Shown: positions 17,703-25,997 of the stretch, piece after piece
Layout: the number at the start of each line of letters is the position of its first letter
Numbering within the stretch: the stretch's first letter is position 1
Origin: Lawsonibacter sp.
Lineage (GTDB): Bacteria > Bacillota > Clostridia > Oscillospirales > Oscillospiraceae
Length of the DNA stretch: 64,000 bases
NCBI GenBank assembly: GCA_020025455.1
Contig: JAHHSC010000001.1
Coordinates: forward strand, 1-64,000
Direction: 5' to 3'
Translations under genes and position numbers: made by a program
The notes under the pieces: model-generated
The model's input: the letters and a program-made list of their open reading frames with translations, nothing else
Told to the model about the DNA's origin: nothing
The model's database searches: none

Positions 17703-18376
17703 AGTCCAATGCACTCCTTTACCAGGGAGAGTACTGCGTTCAGGCTCTCTTCCAGATTCAGATTTGTAGTGTCAAGCAGGATTGCGTCCTCCGCCTGTCG
17801 CAGAGGTGCGATCGCACGGCTGCGGTCACGCTCATCACGGTCCATAATATCATGGAGGATGGTCTCGTAATCCGCCGTCTGTCCGCGCTGTTCCAGCTCC
17901 AGCAGTCTGCGGCGGGCACGGGCCTCCGGGGCGGCGGTAAGAAAAATTTTCACATCAGCGTCGGGCAAAACCACAGTCCCAATGTCGCGGCCGTCCATGA
18001 CCACATTGTGCTCCCTGGCCTGTCTGCGCTGGAACTCCAGCAGGAAATCCCGGACCTCCTTCATGGCAGACACCTGAGAGGTTAGATCAGACACCCGGTG
18101 CTCCCGAATTGTTTTAGAGACATTCTCCCCGTCCAGAAACATCCGCTGCTCCCCGTCAGGCCCGTAGTCCATATGGATATCCAGGCCATCCAGCAGCGGG
18201 ACAATCTTCTCTTTCTCGGAGGGGGCCACACCAGACTTCAGGGTCTTTAACGCCACTGTGCGGTAGATGGCCCCTGTATCCACATACAGAAACCCGAGTT
18301 TTCTGGCCAGCTGGCGGGCCAAGGTGCTCTTTCCTGCACCGGCAGGGCCGTCAATGGCAATACTTCTATGTTCCAT
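17699..18376 (-). CDS. cmk: cytidylate kinase
   Basis: Phosphorylates CMP and dCMP. 225 residues with the P-loop AIDGPAGAGKSTLA near the N-terminus, the YVDTGAIYRT substrate motif and the GRDIGTVVLPDADVK segment. The ATG at 18376 is preferred to a TTG at 18391, because GGGAG lies 8 bases before the ATG. cmk-plsC-ispH/rpsA is a conserved clostridial order. Confidence 0.96.
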   Translation of the reverse strand: MEHRSIAIDGPAGAGKSTLARQLARKLGFLYVDTGAIYRTVALKTLKSGVAPSEKEKIVPLLDGLDIHMDYGPDGEQRMFLDGENVSKTIREHRVSDLTSQVSAMKEVRDFLLEFQRRQAREHNVVMDGRDIGTVVLPDADVKIFLTAAPEARARRRLLELEQRGQTADYETILHDIMDRDERDRSRAIAPLRQAEDAILLDTTNLNLEESLNAVLSLVKECIGL

Positions 18377-18398
18377 GTCGATCGCTCCCAAATTTGTT

Positions 18399-19652
18399 TT
18401 ACGACTCAGTCAGAGATCCCACGGCACCCTCTCCGGCTGCCCGGCCAGTGGACCAGGCGATCTGCAGATTGAAGCCGCCGGTATAAGCGTCCACGTCCAG
18501 CAGTTCACCTGCAAAAAACAGGCCAGAGACCTTTTTTGACTCCATCGTCTTAGGGTCCACTTCTCCCACCTTGATACCGCCAGAGGTCACAATGGCATCC
18601 GCAATGGGACGGGGGCCGCTGATTGCCACCGGGAAAGACTTGAAAAGCTCCAGAAGGCGGCGGCGCTCCCCCTTGGTCAGATCATGCGCCTTGCGTCCGC
18701 CTGGTATTTCAGCCCGCTCCAACATGACGGGGATCATCATTCTCGGCAGCAGGGTCCCCAGCAGATTGGCCATATCCTTGTTTGCGTTGGCGGTCAGTTC
18801 CCGCACCAGACGGGCATCCAAGGTCGGCTCATCCAGGGCGGGCTTCAAGTCGATCAAACAGGTGTAAGTGTTTTTATTGAAATCCCGCATATGGGCACTG
18901 GCAGACAAAATCAGCGGCCCAGATAAGCCAAAGTGGGTGAACAGCAGTTCTCCCTGTTCCTGGTAGACAACCTTTTTCTTCTGGTTTTTCACCGTGAGGG
19001 TCACATTCTTCAGCGCAAGCCCCTGCATTTCCCCGCAGAAACGGTCGGGGGATTCCAGCGGAACCAACGAGGGTCTGGGTTCCACTACGCAGTGGCCCAG
19101 CTCGGCAGCCATCCTGTGTCCATCGCCGGTAGAACCGGTGGCCGGGTAGGAAAGCCCGCCTGTTGCAAGGATAACTGCTTTACACGGAATCCTGCCATTT
19201 TCGGTGTCAACACCACAAACTGCGCCCTCTGCGCAGGCAATGCCGGTGACCCTGGTCTGTAGCACCGGAACCTTCAGCCGGCGCAGCTCAAAAAACAGAG
19301 CGTCAATAATGTCGGCCGCTTTGTCGGACTTGGGAAATACCCGGTTGCCCCGCTCCACTTTCAGCTCCACACCAAGGTCAGAGAAAAACTTCTCTACCGT
19401 AGCGGGTGGCATTCGGGTCAGGGCGCTATAGAGGAAGCGTCCATTTCGAGGGGTCGAGGCCAGCACCTCCTCCACCCCACAGTGATTTGTCACATTGCAC
19501 CGGCCTTTGCCGGTGATATACAGCTTGCGCCCCACCTTCGGATTTCGTTCCAGCAGCTGCACCTGAGCTCCCATTCGGGCGGCGGTGATCGCAGCCATCA
19601 TGCCGGCGGCGCCGCCGCCCACCACGATCAAGGGGTAATTCTGTTCGTTCAC
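18399..19652 (-). CDS. HI0933/BaiN-like FAD-dependent oxidoreductase
   Basis: 417-residue flavoprotein. The dinucleotide-binding motif LIVVGGGAAGMMAA opens the protein, followed by the family signature GRKLYITGKGRCNVTNH and the C-terminal VTSGGIKVGEVDPKTMESKK and FFAGELLDVDAYTGGFNLQ motifs. Family members include BaiN, proposed in bile-acid 7-dehydroxylation, but most homologues have no proven substrate, so no reaction is assigned. The start overlaps the upstream regulator stop by 4 bases. Confidence 0.92.
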   Translation of the reverse strand: MNEQNYPLIVVGGGAAGMMAAITAARMGAQVQLLERNPKVGRKLYITGKGRCNVTNHCGVEEVLASTPRNGRFLYSALTRMPPATVEKFFSDLGVELKVERGNRVFPKSDKAADIIDALFFELRRLKVPVLQTRVTGIACAEGAVCGVDTENGRIPCKAVILATGGLSYPATGSTGDGHRMAAELGHCVVEPRPSLVPLESPDRFCGEMQGLALKNVTLTVKNQKKKVVYQEQGELLFTHFGLSGPLILSASAHMRDFNKNTYTCLIDLKPALDEPTLDARLVRELTANANKDMANLLGTLLPRMMIPVMLERAEIPGGRKAHDLTKGERRRLLELFKSFPVAISGPRPIADAIVTSGGIKVGEVDPKTMESKKVSGLFFAGELLDVDAYTGGFNLQIAWSTGRAAGEGAVGSLTES

Positions 19653-20512
19653 TCCTGCACCTTCTCATAGACGCCGTACTCATCCCAGATGCTCTCTAAG
19701 CGCTGGAAGGTCTTGGACAGGTCGTCATTTTTCTTTCTGCTCACTGCCACCAGCAGCGCGTTGACCAGGGACAGCGGCGCCACCAGGGAATCGACAAAGG
19801 AGGCCATGTCACTGCGGGCCTTCAATGTGTAGTGCGAATTGGCGGCCAGAGGGGATGCCTCACTGTCGGTGATGGCTACGGTAGTGGCACCCTGATCCTG
19901 GGCAAATTTCATGGCCTGTACCGTGCGGCTGGAATAGCGCGGAAAACTGATCCCGACGACCACATCCCCCTCTCCCACCCGCAGCAGGTTCTCAAAGACT
20001 TCGCTGGCGGTATTGGCGGTAACCTCCACCACATTATCGAAAATCAGATGTAAGTAGAAGCACATAAACGTAGCGATGGCCGCAGAGGAGCGCACACCGA
20101 TCACGTAAATCTTGCGTGCCGAGACAATGGCCTCTACTGCCTTTTCAAAGCTGCTGCGGTCCAGTTCTTCGAGCGTCAGTTGAATCTTCTCGATATCAGA
20201 CTGCAGCACCATAGACAGCAGGTCCTGATCCCCCAGTCGGTCATTGGCCACTTCGATGCGCTGCACACTGGTCAGACGGTTCCGGATCATTTTTTGCAGG
20301 GATTTCTGCATATCAGGGTAGCCATCGTAACCAAGCTCGGCTGCAAAGCGAACCACCGTTGATTCGCTTACGCCGACTTTTTTGCCAAGCCGGCTTGCCG
20401 TCATAAACGCGGCCTTGTCGTAGGAATCCAGAATAAAGTTCGCAATTTTCTTCTGTCCCTTGGAGAAAGACTGCATACTGTCTTGAATAATTGCTAAAAT
20501 ATCGTGATCCAT
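19649..20512 (-). CDS. MurR/RpiR-family transcription regulator
   Basis: 287 residues: N-terminal HTH (SKGQKKIANFIL, then ASRLGKKVGVSESTVVRFAA) and a C-terminal SIS phosphosugar-binding domain (KIYVIGVRSSAAIATFM, VVVGISFPRYSSRTVQAMKF). Such regulators usually respond to amino-sugar phosphates; no sugar genes are adjacent, so the ligand is unknown. The ATG at 20512, 12 bases after GAGGAG, is preferred over the ATG at 20524, which directly abuts that site. It is translationally coupled to the flavoprotein. Confidence 0.9.
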   Translation of the reverse strand: MDHDILAIIQDSMQSFSKGQKKIANFILDSYDKAAFMTASRLGKKVGVSESTVVRFAAELGYDGYPDMQKSLQKMIRNRLTSVQRIEVANDRLGDQDLLSMVLQSDIEKIQLTLEELDRSSFEKAVEAIVSARKIYVIGVRSSAAIATFMCFYLHLIFDNVVEVTANTASEVFENLLRVGEGDVVVGISFPRYSSRTVQAMKFAQDQGATTVAITDSEASPLAANSHYTLKARSDMASFVDSLVAPLSLVNALLVAVSRKKNDDLSKTFQRLESIWDEYGVYEKVQE

Positions 20513-20581
20513 TTTTTGATGCATCTCCTCAGCAGATGGTTCAAACGTATTGCTATGTTTCTATATCATAAACTTTTTTCT

Positions 20582-20637
20582 AAAAAAACGCAAGGGATTC
20601 CTGCAAGATTCTTATCGTATCCTGCAAAAATCCCCTG
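20582..20637 (-). terminator. terminator after rluB
   Basis: Minus-strand arms AGGGGATT and AATCCCTT enclose a loop that can pair further through TGCAGG/CTTGCA, followed by TTTTTTT. A long-loop hairpin with a good T-tract. Confidence 0.65.
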
Positions 20638-20643
20638 TGTGCT

Positions 20644-21357
20644 TCACACCTCAGAATGTAACACCAGCAGCTCCTGCTCCGTCAGCGGCCGCCACTGTCC
20701 CGGCTTGAGGGAGCGGTCGAGCTGAAGTCCTCCCTCCCGGATTCGCTTCAGGCGGAGCACCTTCAGTCCTGCCTGCTTACACATCCTCCGAACCTGGCGA
20801 TTTTTGCCCTGGTGAATGGTAATGGACAGCTGACTCACCTCACCTCTGGCCGCGCCCTGCCGTACCTTAGCGGGAGCCAGCCGGTCTCCATCCAGTTCCA
20901 TAGGGCCGGACAAAATGGGAAGTGCGTGGTCCACGCTGCCCGTCACCCAAACCAGGTATTCCTTCTCGATTTCATAGCTGGGATGAAGCAGCTTCTGGGT
21001 CAGATCCCCATCGTCTGTCATAAGGAGCAGCCCCTCAGAATCCAGATCCAGCCGTCCCACCGGCCAAACTCTGGTTCCGCAGCCCGATACAAGCTGAGCC
21101 ACATTCTTGCGGTTCTTCTCGTCGGACAGGGTCGTGACATAGCCCCTTGGTTTGTTGAGCATCAGATAGACGCGGCCGCTGCCAGGTCTGAGTGGCTTTC
21201 CGTCAACCAGAACTGTGTCCCGTTCCAGATCGGCTCGGTCCCCCAGCTGGGCCGTCACTCCGTTCACCTCTACCCGACCTGCGGTGATCCACTCCTCTGC
21301 CTTTCGGCGCGAGGTCAGTCCACAGGATGAAATCAATTTTTGCAGCCGTTCTTCCAT
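20644..21357 (-). CDS. rluB: 23S rRNA pseudouridine synthase (RluB/RsuA family)
   Basis: 237 residues: an N-terminal S4 RNA-binding domain (MEERLQKLISSCGLTSRRKA) and the catalytic domain with the family motif GRLDLDSEGLLLMTDDG, whose Asp is the nucleophile. It isomerises uridine in 23S rRNA; RluB rather than RsuA is favoured by the scpB-rluB neighbourhood and the S4 sequence, but the exact site is not proven. A C-terminal IHQGKNRQVRRMC motif is present. Confidence 0.92.
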   Translation of the reverse strand: MEERLQKLISSCGLTSRRKAEEWITAGRVEVNGVTAQLGDRADLERDTVLVDGKPLRPGSGRVYLMLNKPRGYVTTLSDEKNRKNVAQLVSGCGTRVWPVGRLDLDSEGLLLMTDDGDLTQKLLHPSYEIEKEYLVWVTGSVDHALPILSGPMELDGDRLAPAKVRQGAARGEVSQLSITIHQGKNRQVRRMCKQAGLKVLRLKRIREGGLQLDRSLKPGQWRPLTEQELLVLHSEV

Positions 21358-21384
21358 TGGTTCTGCTCCTTCTGTCTCTACCGC

Positions 21385-22479
21385 TTATAAGAAAGCCAAC
21401 AGTCGTTCCCACACGTTCCATTTAGGTGCTAAATCGCATGGCACCGAACGTCCCGTCACTAAGTCGGTCCGGCCGATTTCCTCTCCATTCAGATCGTAGA
21501 TCAGTTCACCGACTACCGTGCCAGGTGTCACCGGTGCATCAAGCTGCTCCACGGTCAGATACAGCCCAGGCCGAGGGATTTCCCCCGGTTTCAAGGCAGC
21601 CCTGACGCTTTGAGCGGCTTTTACCGGGCAGAACGCCGTCAGGCTTCCGGCCACAGGCAGGGAGCACACCTCTCCCCCCTCCTCCACCAGCGTTTCACTG
21701 TGGTACTGTCGGAAGCCTGCGTCCAGCAGCGCAGTGTGGTCGGCCCAATCACTCGGGGCGTTCAGCGTGACACAGATCAGGGTCAAGCCGTCCCGCTGTG
21801 CGGCGGAGACCAACGTCCGACCCGCTTTCTCGGTATATCCTGTTTTCAATCCAATACAGCCCGGATAGCGCCACAGCAGCTTATTGTGGTTTGTGAAGAT
21901 CCGGGTTCCAAAGGTCGCCGACTTGGTGGATACGATTTTGGCCATCGTTTCGTTTTGGAGGCAGGCTCTTGCCAGCAAAGCCATATCGTAGGCGGTGGAG
22001 TAGTGTTCTTCTGCATTGAGGCCGTTTGGGTTTGCAAAGTGGGTATCTACCATGCCAAGCTCGATTGCCTTCTGGTTCATGGCCGTTACAAAATTCTCCA
22101 CCGTGCCGCCGCAGCTCCCGGCAACAGACAGGGCTGCGTCATTGCCCGAGCGCAGCAGCATCCCGTAGAGCAGCGTCTCCAGGCTCACCTTATCCCCAGG
22201 GGCAAGATAAATGGAGGAGCCCTCCGCGCCAGCCCACTCCGGGGAGATGGTCACCTCTTCCTCCATACTGTGCCCGGACTCCAGCGCAACCAGCCCGGTC
22301 ATCAGCTTTGTGATGCTGGCAATCAGGCGGCGCTCATGGCAGTTTTTTTCTGCCAGCACCCGCCCGCTGTCCCCATCCATAAGGATATAGGCGGAAGCGG
22401 AAATACCCGCCCCATTTGAAACAGGCACCAGCCCCAGCAGCAGAGCCGCACACAGTATTACATTAAGGAATCGTCTCAT
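21385..22479 (-). CDS. D-alanyl-D-alanine carboxypeptidase (DacF/DacB-like, penicillin-binding)
   Basis: 364 residues. The signal peptide at 1-26 (RRFLNVILCAALLLGLVPV) indicates export. The active-site boxes are SITK (about residue 54-57), SGN (near 113) and KTG in GLKTGYTEKAGR; a C-terminal beta domain follows. It trims the terminal D-Ala of peptidoglycan stem peptides. The ATG at 22479 has GAGGGTG upstream; an earlier GTG falls inside that site. It follows ytfJ, a spore gene, so a sporulation role is possible but not shown. Confidence 0.92.
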   Translation of the reverse strand: MRRFLNVILCAALLLGLVPVSNGAGISASAYILMDGDSGRVLAEKNCHERRLIASITKLMTGLVALESGHSMEEEVTISPEWAGAEGSSIYLAPGDKVSLETLLYGMLLRSGNDAALSVAGSCGGTVENFVTAMNQKAIELGMVDTHFANPNGLNAEEHYSTAYDMALLARACLQNETMAKIVSTKSATFGTRIFTNHNKLLWRYPGCIGLKTGYTEKAGRTLVSAAQRDGLTLICVTLNAPSDWADHTALLDAGFRQYHSETLVEEGGEVCSLPVAGSLTAFCPVKAAQSVRAALKPGEIPRPGLYLTVEQLDAPVTPGTVVGELIYDLNGEEIGRTDLVTGRSVPCDLAPKWNVWERLLAFL

Positions 22480-22576
22480 AGCGGTCACCCTCGTTTTTCC
22501 ATAGCGGTGCCTGTAGTATGAGCCTTTTTCTCCCTTTTATCAGCGCCAATATTTGGACATGAATGGGTGTTTTTAA

Positions 22577-23008
22577 TTACTCAGCGTAATCACTCGCAGC
22601 TTTTTGTGCCTTCTGCTCCTTTTTCAGCTGCTGCTGATCGATGAAGTCCGTAACCTTGTCCACAACCTCGGGGACCGTGTCAATGACCCGATCAATGGTG
22701 GTAGGGGGAAACGGATTGACGGGCAGCATCTTCACATCGCCGCCGCGGATAACCAGAAACGCCACCGGCTCCAGCTTGGCGCTGGCACCGGTACCGCCGC
22801 CGAACTGGTTGGGGTCGGATGCGGTCTGCTTTTTGGTACTGAACTCGCTGCCGCCGCCAGCTACGCCGAAAGACAGCTTTGATACGGGAATCAGGGTCAC
22901 ACCATCAGCCTGGATGGGCGTACCGATGATTGCGTCGGCATCCGCCGCTGCACGGATATTCTGCATGGTGGTATTGATCAGTTCATTGATAGGGCTACTC
23001 TTTTCCAT
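22577..23008 (-). CDS. ytfJ: GerW-family spore protein YtfJ
   Basis: 143 residues opening PINELINTTMQNIRA, with the glycine-rich core SFGVAGGGSEF and the repeated FGGGTGASAKLEPVAFLVI motif typical of GerW/YtfJ. The homologue localises to the developing spore and affects germination. It lies in the scpA-scpB-DUF2953-ytfJ-dac order common in spore-forming clostridia and starts 3 bases after the DUF2953 stop. Confidence 0.93.
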   Translation of the reverse strand: MEKSSPINELINTTMQNIRAAADADAIIGTPIQADGVTLIPVSKLSFGVAGGGSEFSTKKQTASDPNQFGGGTGASAKLEPVAFLVIRGGDVKMLPVNPFPPTTIDRVIDTVPEVVDKVTDFIDQQQLKKEQKAQKAASDYAE

Positions 23009-23011
23009 AAT

Positions 23012-23659
23012 TTAAGCCGCCTTTCCAGTTTGTTTCAGTTTCTTTTGTTCCTTGTGGACACGCAGGAACCGCCGAAAAGCCTTCCCGCCAAAATAGATCG
23101 CCAGCCAGAGTGCCTGGCTGATCGTGAAAGACAGATCCGCCTCGGCCGCGATGGCAATGGCAGATGCGTTAAAATCCAGCTTCACTTCGGCGTTTCCGTC
23201 TTTCACATGAAAAGCCTCCGTCAGCGGATACCAGATGGAGCCCAGGATCATGTTCGCCTGTCCATAGCGCATGGCAGCATCTGCCGGATCGTCCGCCCCC
23301 ACCGTGAGTACGAGATGAAGGGTGTCCACCCGCAGCTTACGTTTAAACTGCGCAGCGGCCTCCAGCGCAATGGGCAGCAGCGCTTTGGCATACTCCAGCG
23401 TCCCCCCAATTTTTTCACGCAGCGGGACCTTCTCTTCTTCTGGCACCGCCATACGCTTAGGTGCCGGCTTCTGTCTCCGCTTTTCGGTTTTTGCTTTCTT
23501 CTCTTTGTTTGGACGAGGGAACAGCCTTTGTCTGATCCAACCAAGTCTGGCCTCCAGCGTCAGCCCCCCGACATCATAAACCGTCCGAATACCGACCCGG
23601 ACCTGTCCAATTCCAAACAGGATCAGCAGGACGGCCATCCAGATCCAGAAGGTACGCAT
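23012..23659 (-). CDS. DUF2953 domain protein
   Basis: 215 residues with an N-terminal membrane helix (about 3-20), a lysine/arginine-rich linker (RPNKEKKAKTEKRRQKPAPK) and a DUF2953 domain (DTLHLVLTVGADDPADAA, then YGQANMILGSIWYPL). Function unknown. Family members lie next to ytfJ in many spore formers, hinting at a joint envelope or spore role; this is context only. Confidence 0.85.
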   Translation of the reverse strand: MRTFWIWMAVLLILFGIGQVRVGIRTVYDVGGLTLEARLGWIRQRLFPRPNKEKKAKTEKRRQKPAPKRMAVPEEEKVPLREKIGGTLEYAKALLPIALEAAAQFKRKLRVDTLHLVLTVGADDPADAAMRYGQANMILGSIWYPLTEAFHVKDGNAEVKLDFNASAIAIAAEADLSFTISQALWLAIYFGGKAFRRFLRVHKEQKKLKQTGKAA

Positions 23660-23660
23660 G

Positions 23661-24284
23661 TCATCCCTCCCCGTTTTCCGGTTTTATCGCGTCGGCAGCG
23701 GGCTCCTGCTCCTCCTCTTTGAGTTTGGCCACCGCAGCCTCCAACTTCATGGTCATTTGAGCGCCCTCCTGGGTAGAGTCGGGCAGCTCCGGCAGCTCCT
23801 TCAGGCTGGATAAGCCGAAGGAGCGCAAAAACGTCTTGGTGGTCCGGAACAGAATCGGCCGGCCGGGCACTGCCAGGCGTCCCGCTTCCTCGATCAAGTC
23901 CCGCTCCAGGAGCAGACTCACCGTGTAGGAGCTGTCCACCCCGCGGACCTGATCCACATAGGCGCGGGTCACCGGCTGGTAGTAGGCAATGACGGCCAGA
24001 ACCTCCAGGGCGGGCTGGGACAGCTTGGCAGGCTTGCGGCTCTCCAGCGTCTTTCGAATAACAGGGGCAAACTCCGGTGCCGATACCAGCTGATAGCTGG
24101 TGTCCAACCGGAGCAGCCGAATACCACGGCGCTGGTAGCTGTATTGATCCATCAATTGCTGTGCCACGGTGTCCAGGGTGGGGCGATCCACCTCAAGCCC
24201 CAGGCACAGCCGTTCTACCGGTACGGGCTCACCGGCTGCAAACAAGACCCCCTCCAGGGTGGACTCTAATTCTTTGATCTCCAA
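23661..24284 (-). CDS. scpB: segregation and condensation protein B
   Basis: Winged-helix kleisin partner of Smc-ScpAB, which folds and segregates the chromosome. 207 residues from the TTG at 24284, preceded by GGGAGAAGGAAACA; this gives the family-like N-terminus MEIKELESTLEGVLFAAGEP. An upstream TTG (24320) overlapping scpA lacks a ribosome site. Core motifs KLSQPALEVLAVIAYYQPVT and GRPILFRTTKTFL are intact. Confidence 0.94.
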   Translation of the reverse strand: MEIKELESTLEGVLFAAGEPVPVERLCLGLEVDRPTLDTVAQQLMDQYSYQRRGIRLLRLDTSYQLVSAPEFAPVIRKTLESRKPAKLSQPALEVLAVIAYYQPVTRAYVDQVRGVDSSYTVSLLLERDLIEEAGRLAVPGRPILFRTTKTFLRSFGLSSLKELPELPDSTQEGAQMTMKLEAAVAKLKEEEQEPAADAIKPENGEG

Positions 24285-24300
24285 TGTTTCCTTCTCCCTC

Positions 24301-25101
24301 TCAGCAGCCGTCAGCGGCAAGCCCGTCTTTCTGTTCCAAATCGCGATCCGTACAGGTTACCGTGCAATCCTGCTCAGTTCCGGCAAGGCGAAGCCGTCTG
24401 GCCTTGCAGAGCTCCAACACCGCTAGAAAGGTGGCAACCACCTCGGAACGGCTACGATTTCCTCGGAACAGGGCCTTGAATCGGGTAACGCCGGAGTGGA
24501 GCAGCCGTTGGATCAGCTCACCTGCTTTCTCGTTCACGGGGTAAGGCTCCCTGCCCACGATCCCCTCAAAGGCAGAAACAGGGGGCGGGATCTTATGGTC
24601 CGACCGATCAAGCACAGCGGTCATCGCGTTCAGCAGATCTTCCTTTTTATGGACGTATCGGTAGGTCCTGTCAGGCTCTAACGGCTCCGGGACTTTTGTA
24701 ATATAGTCCTGACTGAACCGGTAGCGGTCATCAAAGGTTGGGATGACCTGTTTGATTTTCAGGTAGTTCTCATTGCGCTGATGGGCTTCCAGAGAGGCGA
24801 TCAGCTGCTCCATCTCGCTCAAAGCCTCTTCATCGTGAATAGACAACAGCATCCTGGTCTTGATGTAGATCAGTTGTGATGCCATTGTAACAAACTCGCT
24901 GGCTACTTCCAGGTCCAGCTCCTTACGCTTATTCATCCACGCAAGGTACTGATCCAGAATCAGCGAAATTTGGATGTCCTTAATTTCCATCTTGTTTTTG
25001 CTGAGCAGGTGCAAAATCAGATCCAGAGGCCCCACAAAGTCCTCCATGTTCTCTTCTTTGGATTTGACCACCCCTTCCAGGTGGTAGATGGGTGCCTCCA
25101 T
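24301..25101 (-). CDS. scpA: segregation and condensation protein A
   Basis: Kleisin subunit of the Smc complex, 266 residues. The N-terminal DFVGPLDLILHLLSKNKMEI motif contacts ScpB/Smc, followed by DIQISLILDQYLAWM and SEFVTMASQLIYIKTRMLL; the C-terminal winged helix (VTRFKALFRGNRSRSEVVAT) binds the Smc head. It is the first gene of its transcript: the ATG follows AGAAGGAGG, and a consensus promoter lies at 25163-25191. Confidence 0.96.
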   Translation of the reverse strand: MEAPIYHLEGVVKSKEENMEDFVGPLDLILHLLSKNKMEIKDIQISLILDQYLAWMNKRKELDLEVASEFVTMASQLIYIKTRMLLSIHDEEALSEMEQLIASLEAHQRNENYLKIKQVIPTFDDRYRFSQDYITKVPEPLEPDRTYRYVHKKEDLLNAMTAVLDRSDHKIPPPVSAFEGIVGREPYPVNEKAGELIQRLLHSGVTRFKALFRGNRSRSEVVATFLAVLELCKARRLRLAGTEQDCTVTCTDRDLEQKDGLAADGC

Positions 25102-25162
25102 GCTGCGCCTCCTTCTCCGTACAGCCGCCCAGTTCCCTGGACATCTGAATCATTCTCGAATT

Positions 25163-25191
25163 ATTATACCAGTTTAACCTCTAAAAAACAA
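25163..25191 (-). promoter_or_regulatory. promoter of the scpA operon
   Basis: TTGTTT, 17 bases, TATAAT on the minus strand, about 60 bases before scpA. Confidence 0.75.
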
Positions 25192-25310
25192 GAAAAACCA
25201 AAGATGCATTCTGTGAATCGGAACGGATTTCACCGCAGCAAACTGCCAGCATTTCTCCCTCTTTGAACGTAACCTTCAGGTGCGTGTGTATTCCCTGAAC
25301 CAGGACGAAA

Positions 25311-25346
25311 CCCCCTGATGCAGGCTTCTGGTCCTGCATCAGGGGG
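25311..25346 (-). terminator. terminator after ysxC
   Basis: Long perfect stem (CCCCCTGATGCAGG and its complement) around a short loop, followed on the minus strand by TTTCGTCC. The stem is very stable; the T-run is short. The remaining bases between it and the scpA promoter hold a 60-codon frame with no ribosome site that starts inside the hairpin, which I do not call. Confidence 0.75.
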
Positions 25347-25388
25347 CTTTCCCCGTTGTCCACTTGGCGTGGAGCCGCTCATGTTATG

Positions 25389-25985
25389 TTAGTTCTGCCC
25401 GATACCGCTCAGGATCGCGCGCAGCAGCTCCTCACGGCCAATTCCCTTCTCCGCAGAAAACGGGATCACGGTGGCAGAGTCGTCCAGCTCCAGGGTGTCC
25501 CGAACCACCTGAAGGTTCGGTTCGATTTCCTTCTTTTTCAGCTTATCCAGCTTATTTGCCACCACGATCATTGGGCAGCCGGTGGCTTTGAACCACTCGG
25601 CCATCGTCACGTCGTCTGCCGTGGGCTTGTGTCGGGAATCTACAATCATCACACCAAGCGTCAGCAGCTCTGGATGGGCAAAGTAGGACTCCATCAGACG
25701 GCCCCAGCGGTCTCGCTCGCTCTTGGCCACTTTTGCATAACCATAGCCGGGCAAATCCACCAGATAAAAGGCATCATCAATCTTAAAGTAGTTGATGTGG
25801 ATGGTTTTGCCGGGAGAAGCACCCACGCGAGCAAAATTTTTCCGGTTGAGCAAGCGGTTGATCACCGAGGACTTGCCCACGTTGGAACGTCCGGCGAAGG
25901 CTACCTGAGGCAGCTGGTCCTTGAGGAAGCCTTTGGCGGAAGCGGCGGAGAGGATAAACTCCGCTTTTTGTAAATTAACAGACAT
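25389..25985 (-). CDS. ysxC: ribosome biogenesis GTPase YsxC/YihA (EngB)
   Basis: 198-residue TrmE-Era-type GTPase required for 50S assembly. G1 GRSNVGKSS, G3 DLPGYGYA, and G4 NKLDK are visible; the N-terminus carries KGFLKDQLPQVAFAGRSN. It follows lon by 12 bases; lon-ysxC is a widely conserved pair. The ATG is preceded by AAAGGAGG. Confidence 0.96.
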   Translation of the reverse strand: MSVNLQKAEFILSAASAKGFLKDQLPQVAFAGRSNVGKSSVINRLLNRKNFARVGASPGKTIHINYFKIDDAFYLVDLPGYGYAKVAKSERDRWGRLMESYFAHPELLTLGVMIVDSRHKPTADDVTMAEWFKATGCPMIVVANKLDKLKKKEIEPNLQVVRDTLELDDSATVIPFSAEKGIGREELLRAILSGIGQN

Positions 25986-25997
25986 AGGTATCCTCCT

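Noticed and set aside
22489..22576. SigE-like promoter (CATACTAC) before the D,D-carboxypeptidase
   Set aside because: No matching -35 at the right distance.
25181..25363. 60-codon minus-strand frame between ysxC and scpA
   Set aside because: It begins inside the ysxC terminator, has no ribosome site, and ends within the scpA promoter.
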